A stretch of DNA of 11,950 nucleotides from Peptococcaceae bacterium (GCA_017532485.1 JAFXJE010000084.1:1-11950); one strand, 5' to 3'; shown: positions 1 through 7,422, counted from the stretch's first letter. Numbers and translations: made by a program. Notes: a model not told the origin generated them from the sequence alone.

Positions 1-531
1 AGCTTTTGCTTCAGCCATATCAATAAAAGCGCGTCCTCTTTTAATGACCATATAAATAGTGTAACCGGCGACATTAAAAATGACTACACACATGAGATAT
101 TGGGATAAAGGGTCAGCTTTTTCTGGATGCAGCATATATAAGACACCAAAAATAATTGTAATTAAAACCATTTGTACTTGGGTATAACGAGGCTCTAAAT
201 AGAGACCTGCTAAACCCAACAGGGCTAAATAAAGAGGAAAGTCATCACTGTAAAAATTACCACTATTGGCAGAAATGATGAAAACCAAGAAAACTAAGGC
301 TATAGATAAGATGAATTGTTTAGAATAATCACTCATCTCGAGCTTGTTCATAATTAAAACGATAACTGAAAATACAGCCAGACAACCCCCGATAATTAAG
401 GCACCTTGATAGCTGTGGGACAATAGGTTTTTAACCAAAAAAATACCTGATACAGCAAAAGTAAGATACATCATAATTTTGAAAATAGCTTTTGCTGAGG
501 CAGGAGGTTTATTAACTTTTTCTTTGGTCAT
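1..531 (-). CDS. Polytopic membrane sensor protein, N-terminal part (possible methyl-accepting chemotaxis protein)
   Basis: This open frame begins at an ATG (529-531) and stays open for 177 codons to the left edge, so the gene is cut by the window. The visible part has a short polar N-terminus (MTKEKVNKPPASAK), then about six hydrophobic segments at roughly residues 17-35, 42-62, 72-88, 97-112, 118-134 and 143-163. After the last helix comes a basic turn (KRGR) and then AFIDMAEAKA, which looks like the start of a cytoplasmic helix or coiled coil. From memory, this layout resembles six-helix chemotaxis receptors of anaerobic Firmicutes. A GGDEF or histidine-kinase output domain would fit equally, because the signalling domain lies outside the window. 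A GGAAG ribosome site (540-544) and a good promoter (583-611) support the start. The membrane call is firm; the receptor call is inference. Confidence 0.6.
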   Translation of the reverse strand, partial: MTKEKVNKPPASAKAIFKIMMYLTFAVSGIFLVKNLLSHSYQGALIIGGCLAVFSVIVLIMNKLEMSDYSKQFILSIALVFLVFIISANSGNFYSDDFPLYLALLGLAGLYLEPRYTQVQMVLITIIFGVLYMLHPEKADPLSQYLMCVVIFNVAGYTIYMVIKRGRAFIDMAEAKA

Positions 532-582
532 AAAAAACACTTCCATTCGTAAAATATAAATAAGTAAAATAGCCCTAGGTAC

Positions 583-611
583 AATATATTACTAAAAACA
601 GGATAAGTCAA
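583..611 (-). promoter_or_regulatory. Sigma-70/SigA-type promoter for the minus-strand membrane sensor gene
   Basis: On the minus strand, a -35 box TTGACT (606-611) and a -10 box TATATT (583-588) are separated by exactly 17 bases. Each box matches the consensus at five of six positions. Transcription would begin near position 576, giving a 5' leader of about 45 bases before the ATG at 531. It drives the gene away from yicC, so 532-716 is a divergent control region. Confidence 0.7.
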
Positions 612-663
612 CCCAATTAAGACAAGCTGTTTTTTCTTATATTTTTAAAAATTTCTTTCTTTT

Positions 664-691
664 TTGAGCTTAATCTAGTACAATATAAGAT
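664..691 (+). promoter_or_regulatory. Candidate promoter for the yicC operon
   Basis: TTGAGC (664-669) and TAAGAT (686-691) are spaced by 16 bases, just upstream of yicC. Each box matches the consensus at four of six positions. An alternative -10, TACAAT (679-684), has a better box but only a poor -35 partner. A promoter is expected here because the neighbouring gene is divergent, but the exact boxes are uncertain. Confidence 0.35.
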
Positions 692-701
692 AGAGTTTTT
701 G

Positions 702-708
702 TGGGGGT
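702..708 (+). promoter_or_regulatory. Ribosome binding site that sets the yicC start
   Basis: A G-rich site (GGGGGTG) lies eight bases before the ATG at 717. A longer in-frame reading from a TTG at 699 would place the start inside or before this site and add residues (MWGCDG) not found in the family, so the ATG at 717 is preferred. Confidence 0.6.
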
Positions 709-716
709 GTGACGGA

Positions 717-1592
717 ATGAGAAGTATGACAGGTTATGGTCGTGGTGAACGTGAAACTGAAAAATGGCAGATTGTTATCGAGGCTAAAGCAGTTAATCAC
801 CGTTATAGTGAAGTAACCATCAAACAGCCCCGTCAGCTGTTGGCATTGGAAGATCGAATGAAAAAAGTAGTAGCAGAATATATCGAACGTGGAAAAATGG
901 ATGTATTTGTTCGGATGCAGGAAAATGCTGAAGCGGGACATGCTGTAAATCTTAATCGTGAACAAGCTGCGGCGTATCATCAAGCACTGCAGGATATGGC
1001 AGAATATTTAGGAGTAGTTTATACACCTGATGTTTACCGCTTGGCGCAAATGCCTGATGTGATGGCTCAACGTGAGGAAGAGACAGATGTAAAAGAGCTG
1101 TGGCCAGCAATTGAAGAAGCTTTGAGAGAGGCATTGAGTTTGCATGTAGAAATGCGTGAGATTGAAGGTAAGCATATTCAAGAAGATATGCTGCAAAAAA
1201 TAGCTGTAATGGAAAGTTTGGCTCAACAAGTAACAGAACGCAGTCCACAAGTGCTGCAGGAATATCAGGATAAATTAAGGGCAAGAATAGAAGAATTGTT
1301 GGAGCAAATTCCACTAAATGAAGAGCGTTTAGCCCAAGAAGTAGCTTATTTTGCTGAAAAAAGTTGTATTGATGAAGAATTGGTGCGTCTGCAAAGCCAT
1401 TTTGCTCAATTCCGGCAAATTGTACAGCAAGAGGGCAGCATTGGGCGTAAGTTGGATTTTCTTATTCAAGAAATGAATAGGGAAACTAATACTATCGGCT
1501 CAAAAGCTAATGATTTACAGACAGGCCGTTTAGTTGTTGAAATGAAAAGTGAATTGGAAAAATTACGCGAACAAGTTCAAAATATAGAATAA
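717..1592 (+). CDS. yicC: YicC/YloC family endoribonuclease
   Basis: The product has 291 residues, the usual length for the family. It opens with the hallmark MRSMTGYGRGE and ends in the DUF1732 region, with GRKLDFLIQEMNRETNT at about 243-259 followed by the typical KANDLQTG and a charged helical tail. The N-terminal YicC domain covers roughly the first 155 residues, with a long charged helical middle. Members studied in E. coli and Bacillus are oligomeric, metal-dependent endoribonucleases acting on RNA in the cytoplasm. The start at 717 is chosen over an upstream TTG because it follows the ribosome site and gives the family N-terminus. It is the first gene of the operon; its stop lies 12 bases before the gmk start, with no remA gene in between. 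Assignment is firm; the cellular target is not visible here. Confidence 0.93.
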   Translation: MRSMTGYGRGERETEKWQIVIEAKAVNHRYSEVTIKQPRQLLALEDRMKKVVAEYIERGKMDVFVRMQENAEAGHAVNLNREQAAAYHQALQDMAEYLGVVYTPDVYRLAQMPDVMAQREEETDVKELWPAIEEALREALSLHVEMREIEGKHIQEDMLQKIAVMESLAQQVTERSPQVLQEYQDKLRARIEELLEQIPLNEERLAQEVAYFAEKSCIDEELVRLQSHFAQFRQIVQQEGSIGRKLDFLIQEMNRETNTIGSKANDLQTGRLVVEMKSELEKLREQVQNIE

Positions 1593-1604
1593 GAGGTGGC
1601 AAAG

Positions 1605-2217
1605 ATGCAGGAACAGGAAAAAAGGGGCATACTATTAGTATTGTCCGGGCCATCAGGAACTGGTAAAGGTACAGTTTGTCAAGTGGTGTGAGAGGAAGTA
1701 CCTTTAGCTTTTTCAATTTCCGCGACCACACGGAAGCCTAGAGAAGGCGAGGTCCACGGGAGAGAATACTATTTCTTAACCGAAGAAGAATTTTTAGAAC
1801 TGCGGGAAAATGATGGTTTGTTGGAATGGGCACAGGTTTATGATCGCTATTATGGTACACCTCGAGCTGCAGTAGAAGAAACTTTAGCAGCAGGAAAAGA
1901 TTGCTTGTTGGAAATTGATACTCAAGGGGCTTTACAAGTGCGCGAAGCTAGTGAAGAAGCAGTTTTAGTATTTATAGCACCACCTTCCTTGGAAGAATTA
2001 CGCAGACGTTTAACTGGACGGGGTACAGAAAGTGCAGAAGAAGTGGAAAAACGTCTAAGTTGGGCGAGTGATGAAATCGCCTTAGCAGAAAAATATGATT
2101 ACATCATCGTAAATGAGGATGTGGCAACTGCGGCAGCTGAATTAAAAGCAATATTAACAGCTGAAAAATGCAGGACAAAACGAGGAAGTAAGAGAATTAA
2201 TTAAAGATATGGATTAA
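1605..2217 (+). pseudogene. gmk: Guanylate kinase, interrupted by an in-frame TGA and a 3' frameshift
   Basis: Guanylate kinase phosphorylates GMP to GDP using ATP. The ATG at 1605 follows a GAGGTGG ribosome site, and the reading runs through the P-loop GPSGTGKGT (residues 15-23). It then meets TGA at 1689-1691, codon 29. The same frame continues with unmistakable kinase sequence: SATTRKPREGEVHGREYYF, the LEWAQVYDRYYGTP segment, EIDTQGALQV and the RRRLTGRGTE lid. Near the end the frame stops at 2202-2204 with a divergent tail (GSKRIN). Removing one G of the GG at 2184-2185 restores REVRELIKDMD and a stop at 2215-2217, for 203 residues in total, the normal size. As written, only a 28-residue peptide is made, and any product restarted downstream lacks the P-loop. 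Conserved residues elsewhere are intact, so the damage is recent, or is a sequencing or assembly error. Family identity is certain; functional status is not. Confidence 0.85.
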
Positions 2218-2223
2218 AAAAAT

Positions 2224-2228
2224 GGAGG
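2224..2228 (+). promoter_or_regulatory. Ribosome binding site that sets the rpoZ start
   Basis: GGAGG sits eight bases before the ATG at 2237. An upstream in-frame ATG at 2222 overlaps this site and would add five residues (MEVRI) encoded by the ribosome site itself, so it is not the likely start. Confidence 0.75.
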
Positions 2229-2236
2229 TTAGGATT

Positions 2237-2443
2237 ATGGTAGAACCAACAATTGATAACTTAATGGAAAAAGTAGATAGTAAATATTCCTTAGTAGTGG
2301 CAGCAGCAAAACGTGCTAGAGAATTGGTAGATGGTGCAGAGCCTTTAGAAAAAGGTCAAGCTAGCAAACCAGTTACAATTGCTTTAGAAGAAATTGGTGC
2401 CGATAAAGTTGTTTATACCCAAACAAAAGAAGGGATTAAATAA
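2237..2443 (+). CDS. rpoZ: DNA-directed RNA polymerase omega subunit
   Basis: This is a 68-residue protein, the short form usual in Gram-positive-type bacteria (about 65-70 residues, against about 90 in E. coli). The core motif DSKYSLVVAAAKRAREL (14-30) and the later KPVTIALEEI (44-53) are diagnostic. Omega binds the beta-prime subunit, helps RNA polymerase assembly and in some bacteria contributes to ppGpp response. It sits between gmk and coaBC, its normal place. The start at 2237 rather than 2222 is set by the GGAGG site. Its stop codon directly abuts the ATG of coaBC, so the two are probably translationally coupled, with the coaBC ribosome site (AAGGGA, 2430-2435) lying inside the end of rpoZ. 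Confidence 0.95.
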   Translation: MVEPTIDNLMEKVDSKYSLVVAAAKRARELVDGAEPLEKGQASKPVTIALEEIGADKVVYTQTKEGIK

Positions 2444-3640
2444 ATGAGAAAGATTGTTGTTGGCGTTACTGGAGGGATTGCTGCGTATAAAGCAGCAGAG
2501 CTGGTCAGCCTGCTGCGAAAAAAAGATTATGAGGTGCGCTGTGTGATGACGGAGCATGCTCAGGAATTTATTACGCCGCTGACCTTGGAAACTTTATCCG
2601 CCAATCCGGTAATTACCGATTTGTTTGCCAAAGAAAAGGAATGGAATGTGGAACATATCGCCTTGGCAAACTGGGCAGATTGTTTCTGCATTGTGCCGGC
2701 AACAGCAAATATTTTAGCCAAAGCAGCTCATGGGCTGGCTGATGATTTTCTCAGCACATGTTTACTGGCGACGAAAGCGCCGATAGTTTTTGCTCCGGCA
2801 ATGAATGACCAAATGTATCTTCACCCGGCTACGCAGGAAAATATGCGAATTTTGGAGCAGAGAGGATGTCATTTGGTAGAGCCGGTAGTAGGAAATTTGG
2901 CTTGTGGGACAAGTGGTAAAGGTAAAATGGCTAGTCCAGAGACGATTGTGGCGTATTTGCAAACTCTAGGACAGCAGGATTTGGCAGGATATCATATTTT
3001 AGTTACAGCAGGACCTACCCAGGAGGCTATCGATCCAGTGCGTTACCTGACTAATCACAGCACAGGTAAAATGGGTTATGCGATAGCTGAACGTGCCAAA
3101 CAGCGTGGGGCAGAGGTAACTTTGGTAACTGGCAAAACAAATTTACAGCCGCCTGTCGGAGTTAAGGTAGTTTCTGTAGTGTCAGCTTGTGACATGGCAG
3201 AAGCAGTTTTTGATTTGTTTGAGCAGCAGGACATTGTTATCAAAACAGCAGCCGTAGCTGATTACCGTCCAAAAGTGGTAGCTCAGCAAAAGATAAAAAA
3301 AGGCGAAGGTGAATGGCAGATTATTCTGGAACGTAATCCTGATATTTTGGCAGAGCTTGGTAAGCGCAAAGGAAAACAGCTCTTAGTTGGCTTTGCAGCT
3401 GAAACTAATGATGTGGAAAGCTATGCTCAAGATAAATTACAGCGTAAAAATTTAGATTTTATAGTTGCAAATGATTTGACTGAAGCGAATAGTGGCTTTG
3501 GTAAGGATACAAATCAAGTGATTATTTTTGGTAGAGATGGGAGTCGTGAAGTCTTGCCTGTCTTGGCGAAAACAGAAGTAGCAGACCGTTTATTAAATAA
3601 AGTAGTGAATAAACTAAAGGAGCGAAAAGATAATGCGTAA
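2444..3640 (+). CDS. coaBC: Bifunctional phosphopantothenoylcysteine decarboxylase / phosphopantothenate-cysteine ligase
   Basis: This 398-residue cytoplasmic protein performs two consecutive steps of coenzyme A synthesis: ligation of cysteine to 4'-phosphopantothenate and decarboxylation of the product. The N-terminal flavoprotein half (CoaC) shows GVTGGIAAYKA (7-17), the active-site histidine in HIALANWAD (His71), the PAMN motif (118-121) and the conserved cysteine in ACGTSGKGKM (Cys154). The C-terminal half (CoaB) begins near residue 183 with ILVTAGPTQEAIDPVR, followed by NHSTGKMG, KTAAVADYRP (267-276), a KIKK motif (283-286), the NPDILAELG stretch and GFAAET (316-321). All key residues are present and the length matches the family. 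It starts immediately after the rpoZ stop, and its last eight bases overlap the start of metK. The first half looks somewhat richer in G and C than its neighbours by eye. Confidence 0.96.
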   Translation: MRKIVVGVTGGIAAYKAAELVSLLRKKDYEVRCVMTEHAQEFITPLTLETLSANPVITDLFAKEKEWNVEHIALANWADCFCIVPATANILAKAAHGLADDFLSTCLLATKAPIVFAPAMNDQMYLHPATQENMRILEQRGCHLVEPVVGNLACGTSGKGKMASPETIVAYLQTLGQQDLAGYHILVTAGPTQEAIDPVRYLTNHSTGKMGYAIAERAKQRGAEVTLVTGKTNLQPPVGVKVVSVVSACDMAEAVFDLFEQQDIVIKTAAVADYRPKVVAQQKIKKGEGEWQIILERNPDILAELGKRKGKQLLVGFAAETNDVESYAQDKLQRKNLDFIVANDLTEANSGFGKDTNQVIIFGRDGSREVLPVLAKTEVADRLLNKVVNKLKERKDNA

Positions 3641-4823
3641 GTTTTTTACTTCCGAATCTGTAACAGAAGGCCATCCTGATAAAATGGCTGACCAAATTTC
3701 TGATGCAATATTAGATGCTATTATGGCTGAAGACCCTATGGCTAGGGTAGCTTGTGAAACTTTTTTAACTACTGGTATGGCTTTAATTGCCGGAGAAATC
3801 AGTACAAGTTGTTATGTTGATATGCCGAAAATTGTGCGTGAAACTATTAAAGAAATTGGTTATACCAATGCAACTTATGGTTTTGACTGCAATACAAGTG
3901 CTGTGTTGACTTCTATTGATGAACAATCTCCGGATATTGCAATGGGTGTAGATAAAGCTTTAGAAGCGAGAAATGGTGAAATGACTGATGAAGATATTGA
4001 TGCTATCGGTGCTGGTGACCAAGGGATGATGTTTGGTTATGCAACTAACGAAACCGACAGCTATATGCCATTGCCTGTTTATTTAGCTCATGGTTTGACC
4101 AGAAAGTTAGCTGAAGTAAGAAAAAATGGTACTATTCCTTACTTATTGCCTGATGGTAAATCTCAAGTAACTGTTGAATATGAAGATGACAAACCTGTAC
4201 GAATTGATGCAATCGTAATTTCTACTCAGCATAAAGAAGAAGTTGCTTTAGAACAAATTCGTGAAGACATCATTGAAAAAGTTATTAAACCTGTTTTACC
4301 AGCAGAATTTTTGGATGAACAGACTAAATATTACATCAATCCTACTGGCCGTTTCGTTATCGGTGGTCCACAAGGTGATACAGGCTTAACAGGTCGTAAA
4401 ATTATTGTTGATACTTATGGTGGGATGGCTCGTCATGGTGGTGGTGCTTTTTCTGGTAAAGACTGCACAAAAGTAGACCGTTCTGCAGCTTATGCAGCTC
4501 GCCATGTAGCGAAAAATATTGTAGCTGCTGGTTTAGCTGACCGTTGCGAAGTACAATTGGCTTACGCTATTGGGGTAGCAAGACCAATGTCTGTTTTGGT
4601 AGAAACCTTTGGTACTAATAAAGTTGAGGAAGAAAAAATTGTTAAGGCTGTAGAAGCAACTTTCGATTTGCGTCCAGCTGGAATTATTAAGGAATTGGAT
4701 TTGCGTCGTCCAATTTACAAACAAGTTGCTGCTTACGGTCATTTCGGTCGTAATGAATTAGATTTGCCATGGGAAAAATTAAACAAAGTGGATGAATTAA
4801 AAGCAGCAGTTGCACAAGCTTAA
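3633..4823 (+). CDS. metK: S-adenosylmethionine synthetase (methionine adenosyltransferase)
   Basis: MetK makes S-adenosylmethionine from methionine and ATP in the cytoplasm. The 396-residue length is typical. Signatures are the ATP-site GHPDK (13-17), GAGDQGMMFGYA (126-137) and the phosphate-binding GGGAFSGKD (269-277) followed by CTKVDRSAAY. The residue after GKD is Cys278, where many homologues have proline; this is unlikely to abolish activity. The ATG at 3633 overlaps the end of coaBC by eight bases, with an AAAGGAG site ten bases upstream, so translation is probably coupled. The codons (GGT, GTT, CGT, GCT) suggest high expression. No SAM riboswitch space exists upstream because the gene is embedded in the operon. 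A strong terminator follows at 4887. The SAM it makes serves RsmB, encoded later in the cluster. Confidence 0.98.
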   Translation: MRKFFTSESVTEGHPDKMADQISDAILDAIMAEDPMARVACETFLTTGMALIAGEISTSCYVDMPKIVRETIKEIGYTNATYGFDCNTSAVLTSIDEQSPDIAMGVDKALEARNGEMTDEDIDAIGAGDQGMMFGYATNETDSYMPLPVYLAHGLTRKLAEVRKNGTIPYLLPDGKSQVTVEYEDDKPVRIDAIVISTQHKEEVALEQIREDIIEKVIKPVLPAEFLDEQTKYYINPTGRFVIGGPQGDTGLTGRKIIVDTYGGMARHGGGAFSGKDCTKVDRSAAYAARHVAKNIVAAGLADRCEVQLAYAIGVARPMSVLVETFGTNKVEEEKIVKAVEATFDLRPAGIIKELDLRRPIYKQVAAYGHFGRNELDLPWEKLNKVDELKAAVAQA

Positions 4824-4886
4824 ACTGAGGAAATGTTTCAGTTAGTTATCTCAGTCACTGCCTGATCAGGAATATCGGGCGTGTTA

Positions 4887-4934
4887 GCTCCCCTTTGCTC
4901 GACGAAAACATGTCGAATAGAGGGGAGCCTTTTT
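4887..4934 (+). terminator. Rho-independent terminator after metK
   Basis: A 17-base left arm (4887-4903, starting GCTCCCCT) pairs with 4912-4928 (ending AGGGGAGC) around an eight-base loop (GAAAACAT). There is one mismatch and two G-U pairs, and a run of five T (4930-4934) follows. It should end the yicC-metK transcript, or most of it, and makes priA onward a partly separate unit. Confidence 0.9.
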
Positions 4935-4962
4935 AACAAAAATTGGGGCATTTAGTTAAAGT
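4933..4962 (+). promoter_or_regulatory. Weak candidate promoter for the priA-rsmB segment
   Basis: TTAACA (4933-4938, five of six consensus positions) lies 18 bases before TAAAGT (4957-4962, four of six). The -35 overlaps the T-run of the preceding terminator. A promoter is expected because the terminator separates priA from metK, but this exact pair is only a guess from the sequence. Confidence 0.3.
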
Positions 4963-4971
4963 ATTTAAGAA

Positions 4972-4978
4972 AAGGAGG
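4972..4978 (+). promoter_or_regulatory. Ribosome binding site that sets the priA start
   Basis: AAGGAGG, a near-perfect Shine-Dalgarno site, ends eight bases before the ATG at 4987. An in-frame GTG at 4978 overlaps the site itself and is not usable as a start; a TTG at 4984 is possible but less likely. Confidence 0.8.
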
Positions 4979-4986
4979 TGGGCTTG

Positions 4987-7422
4987 ATGTTTGTTCAGGT
5001 AGCAGTAGAAAGAAAAAGTGGTACCTTGCAGGATATTTTATCTTACTTTGCACCGGAAAAAATAGCAGCTCACCTGCGCTTAGGTACTAGAGTGGCTGTA
5101 CCTTTTGGGCATCAGGAAATCCAAGGTTATATAGTAGGTTTTGCTCCACCTGAAAAAGAAATTAATTGTCGTGAAATAAGTGCTGTGCTGGAAGCAGAGC
5201 CTTTATTAAGCGCTGAATTGGTGGAGTTGGCAGTATGGGTCAGTGGGTATTATTTGTGCTCTTGTTATCATGTTTTACAATATATGCTGCCAAAAATAGT
5301 ACGACCTAATGAGGAAAAATATTTAACTTGGTGTGGTGATGATGAACTGGCTATTGCCCGCGCAATATTTTTGAGTGAAAAGGCTCAGGACTTGCTGCAA
5401 AAAATTCAGCACAAGCCTTTAAATACAAAACAAATTCAGCAGCAATATGGCTCGGACGGCGAGGTAATAGCAGCTGAATTATTAAGCAGTGACTTAGCAG
5501 TGTGGCAAAGCGTGGCGAGAAAGTTAAAGGTGCGCAGTTCAGAATATCAATACTATAGTTTAATAACAAAAGATGAGTTTGAGCAGGAAAAACTGCAAAA
5601 ACAATTAAAAAGAGCTAAAAATCAAAGAGATTTATTAAGATTATTAACTTATGACGGCCCTAAAACAGCTCAGCAGCTGCGTGGATATTGGCAGCAATAT
5701 GCTGTAGTAGTTAAGACTTTGGAGAAAAAGGGCTTGGTGGGTAAAAATAAAATAGAATATGAAAGTAAAATCAATCCTTTGCTAAAAAATGAAGTGGAAA
5801 TTACTTTAAATGAACAGCAGCAGGAGGCTTTGCAGAAGATAAAGCAAGCTTTACATAGTGGTCAGAAGGAAACATTTCTTTTGCATGGCATTACTGGCAG
5901 TGGTAAGACAGAAGTATATCTGCGTGCTTTGCAGGAAACTTTAAGTCAAGATAAAGGTGCTATTGTTTTAGTGCCAGAGATTTCTTTGACACCACAATTA
6001 ATTGGTAGATTTAAGTTATTCTTAGGTAGTCAGGTAGAAGTTTTGCACAGTAATTTAGCTGATAAGGAGCGTTATGAAGTTTGGCAGAAACTGAATAGTG
6101 GACAAGTGAAAGTTGTTATAGGTGTACGCAGTGCCATTTTTGCTCCAGTACAAAATTTAGGTTTGCTTATCCTTGATGAAGAACATGAAACAACTTTTAA
6201 ACAAAGTGAACCAGACCCACGCTATCATGCTCGTACAGTAGCTATGCAGCGGGCAAGCATGAATAAGGCAGTTGTTATTTTAGGCAGTGCTACACCAGCG
6301 ATAGATAGTTATTTTGCTGTGCAAAATGGTGAATATCAATTATTGGAATTGACAGAACGAGCCAAACAACAACCTTTGCCACAAGTAGAAGTTGTCAATA
6401 TGGGCAGAGAATTTCAACAAGGTAATCGCAGTATATTTAGCACAGCGTTACGGCAAAGTATAGAGGAAAGCCTGCAAAAAAACGAACAGGTTATTTTATT
6501 AATGAACAGACGAGGTTTTGCGACTTCTATCCTTTGTCGCGAATGTGGTCATACTTTGACTTGCGAAAAATGTTCCATCGCCTTAACTTACCATAAAGAC
6601 AGACAAATTGCTAAATGCCATTATTGTGATTATTTGGAGCCAGTACCACAACGCTGTCCAGAGTGCGGCAGTTCATTTATTCGTTATATGGGTTCGGGTA
6701 CGGAACTGGTGATGGAGGAAATTGCGCGCAGCTGGCCATGGGTCAAGGCTCTGCGCATGGATATGGATACTACGCAGCAAAAGGATGCTCATCAGAAGAT
6801 TTTAAGTACCTTTGCTAGTGGTGAAGCACAAATTTTAGTGGGTACGCAAATGGTTGCTAAGGGTTTAGATTTTCCCAATGTCACAACCGTAGGGATGTTG
6901 GCAGCTGATTTAACTTTGAATTTGCCTGATTATACAGCAGCGGAAAAAACTTTTCAGCTTTTAACTCAAGTGGCTGGTCGTGCAGGGCGAGGCGACAAAA
7001 GAGGTCGTGTAATCGTGCAAACCTACAATCCAGAGCATTATAGTATCAGTTTGGGACAGCACCATGATTATCAAGGCTTTTATGACAAGGAAATCAAAAA
7101 TAGAGAACTCTTGAATTACCCGCCTTTTAGTAAAATTATCAGAATTTTAGTGTCGGATTATACACCAAGTGGGCCGCAGGCTGTTTTACAAGAATTAGCA
7201 GCTGTACTTCAAGAACATTATCCTGAAATTGAACAATTAGGCCCTGCTGAGGCACCTATTGCTGTTATCCGCAAAAGGTATCGTTATCAACTCTTGCTGA
7301 AGCATCAGGATTTAGAATTATTAAGACAAGCTGTGCAATATGGGCAAAATGTGTTGAATCTATCAAGAAAGAGTAAAACTTTGCGCTTACTTATTGATGT
7401 TGAACCACAAAGTGTTTTATAG
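4987..7422 (+). CDS. priA: Primosomal protein N', replication restart helicase PriA
   Basis: PriA recognises abandoned replication forks, unwinds DNA 3' to 5' and reloads the replisome. The 811-residue product is full length for Gram-positive-type PriA. The N-terminal DNA-binding region covers roughly residues 1-105. The helicase core has Walker A GITGSGKT (301-308), the Walker B box DEEH (397-400), GSATP (433-437) and NRRGFA (507-512). A zinc module follows with eight cysteines at 517, 520, 526, 529, 544, 547, 557 and 560. After it come VGTQMVAKGLDFP and the arginine-finger motif QVAGRAGRG (661-669). Nothing is missing or shifted. It is the first gene after the metK terminator and is followed by def 21 bases downstream, a pairing conserved in Firmicutes. 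Confidence 0.97.
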   Translation: MFVQVAVERKSGTLQDILSYFAPEKIAAHLRLGTRVAVPFGHQEIQGYIVGFAPPEKEINCREISAVLEAEPLLSAELVELAVWVSGYYLCSCYHVLQYMLPKIVRPNEEKYLTWCGDDELAIARAIFLSEKAQDLLQKIQHKPLNTKQIQQQYGSDGEVIAAELLSSDLAVWQSVARKLKVRSSEYQYYSLITKDEFEQEKLQKQLKRAKNQRDLLRLLTYDGPKTAQQLRGYWQQYAVVVKTLEKKGLVGKNKIEYESKINPLLKNEVEITLNEQQQEALQKIKQALHSGQKETFLLHGITGSGKTEVYLRALQETLSQDKGAIVLVPEISLTPQLIGRFKLFLGSQVEVLHSNLADKERYEVWQKLNSGQVKVVIGVRSAIFAPVQNLGLLILDEEHETTFKQSEPDPRYHARTVAMQRASMNKAVVILGSATPAIDSYFAVQNGEYQLLELTERAKQQPLPQVEVVNMGREFQQGNRSIFSTALRQSIEESLQKNEQVILLMNRRGFATSILCRECGHTLTCEKCSIALTYHKDRQIAKCHYCDYLEPVPQRCPECGSSFIRYMGSGTELVMEEIARSWPWVKALRMDMDTTQQKDAHQKILSTFASGEAQILVGTQMVAKGLDFPNVTTVGMLAADLTLNLPDYTAAEKTFQLLTQVAGRAGRGDKRGRVIVQTYNPEHYSISLGQHHDYQGFYDKEIKNRELLNYPPFSKIIRILVSDYTPSGPQAVLQELAAVLQEHYPEIEQLGPAEAPIAVIRKRYRYQLLLKHQDLELLRQAVQYGQNVLNLSRKSKTLRLLIDVEPQSVL

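Noticed and set aside
675..1314. Minus-strand open frames opposite yicC (675-983, 952-1314, 1008-1250)
   Set aside because: They are antisense shadows of a well-recognised gene, with low-complexity, unfamiliar translations and no ribosome sites that stood out.
1689..1691. Genome-wide reassignment of TGA to a sense codon
   Set aside because: rsmB ends naturally at TGA (11627-11629), and no other gene in the window has an internal TGA.
1689..1730. Selenocysteine recoding of the gmk TGA; a weak stem (GAGGAAG with CTTTTTC) follows the codon
   Set aside because: The stem has two G-U pairs and no clear SECIS-like apex. The position after the P-loop has no redox role, and homologues as I recall them do not carry Cys there.
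2178..2190. Programmed ribosomal frameshift near the gmk 3' end
   Set aside because: No classic slippery heptamer or downstream pseudoknot is apparent; a simple one-base insertion explains the change.
1818..2204. A separate short gene starting at TTG 1818
   Set aside because: It is the in-frame remainder of gmk after the TGA, lacks the P-loop and has no ribosome site of its own.
3600..3632. SAM riboswitch or other leader control ahead of metK
   Set aside because: metK overlaps coaBC by eight bases, so there is no untranslated space for a riboswitch.
4861..4870. Perfect palindrome CCTGATCAGG as a protein operator
   Set aside because: It lies in the metK 3' region before the terminator, not at a promoter, and part of it is better explained by the RNA hairpin with ATCGGG at 4874-4879.
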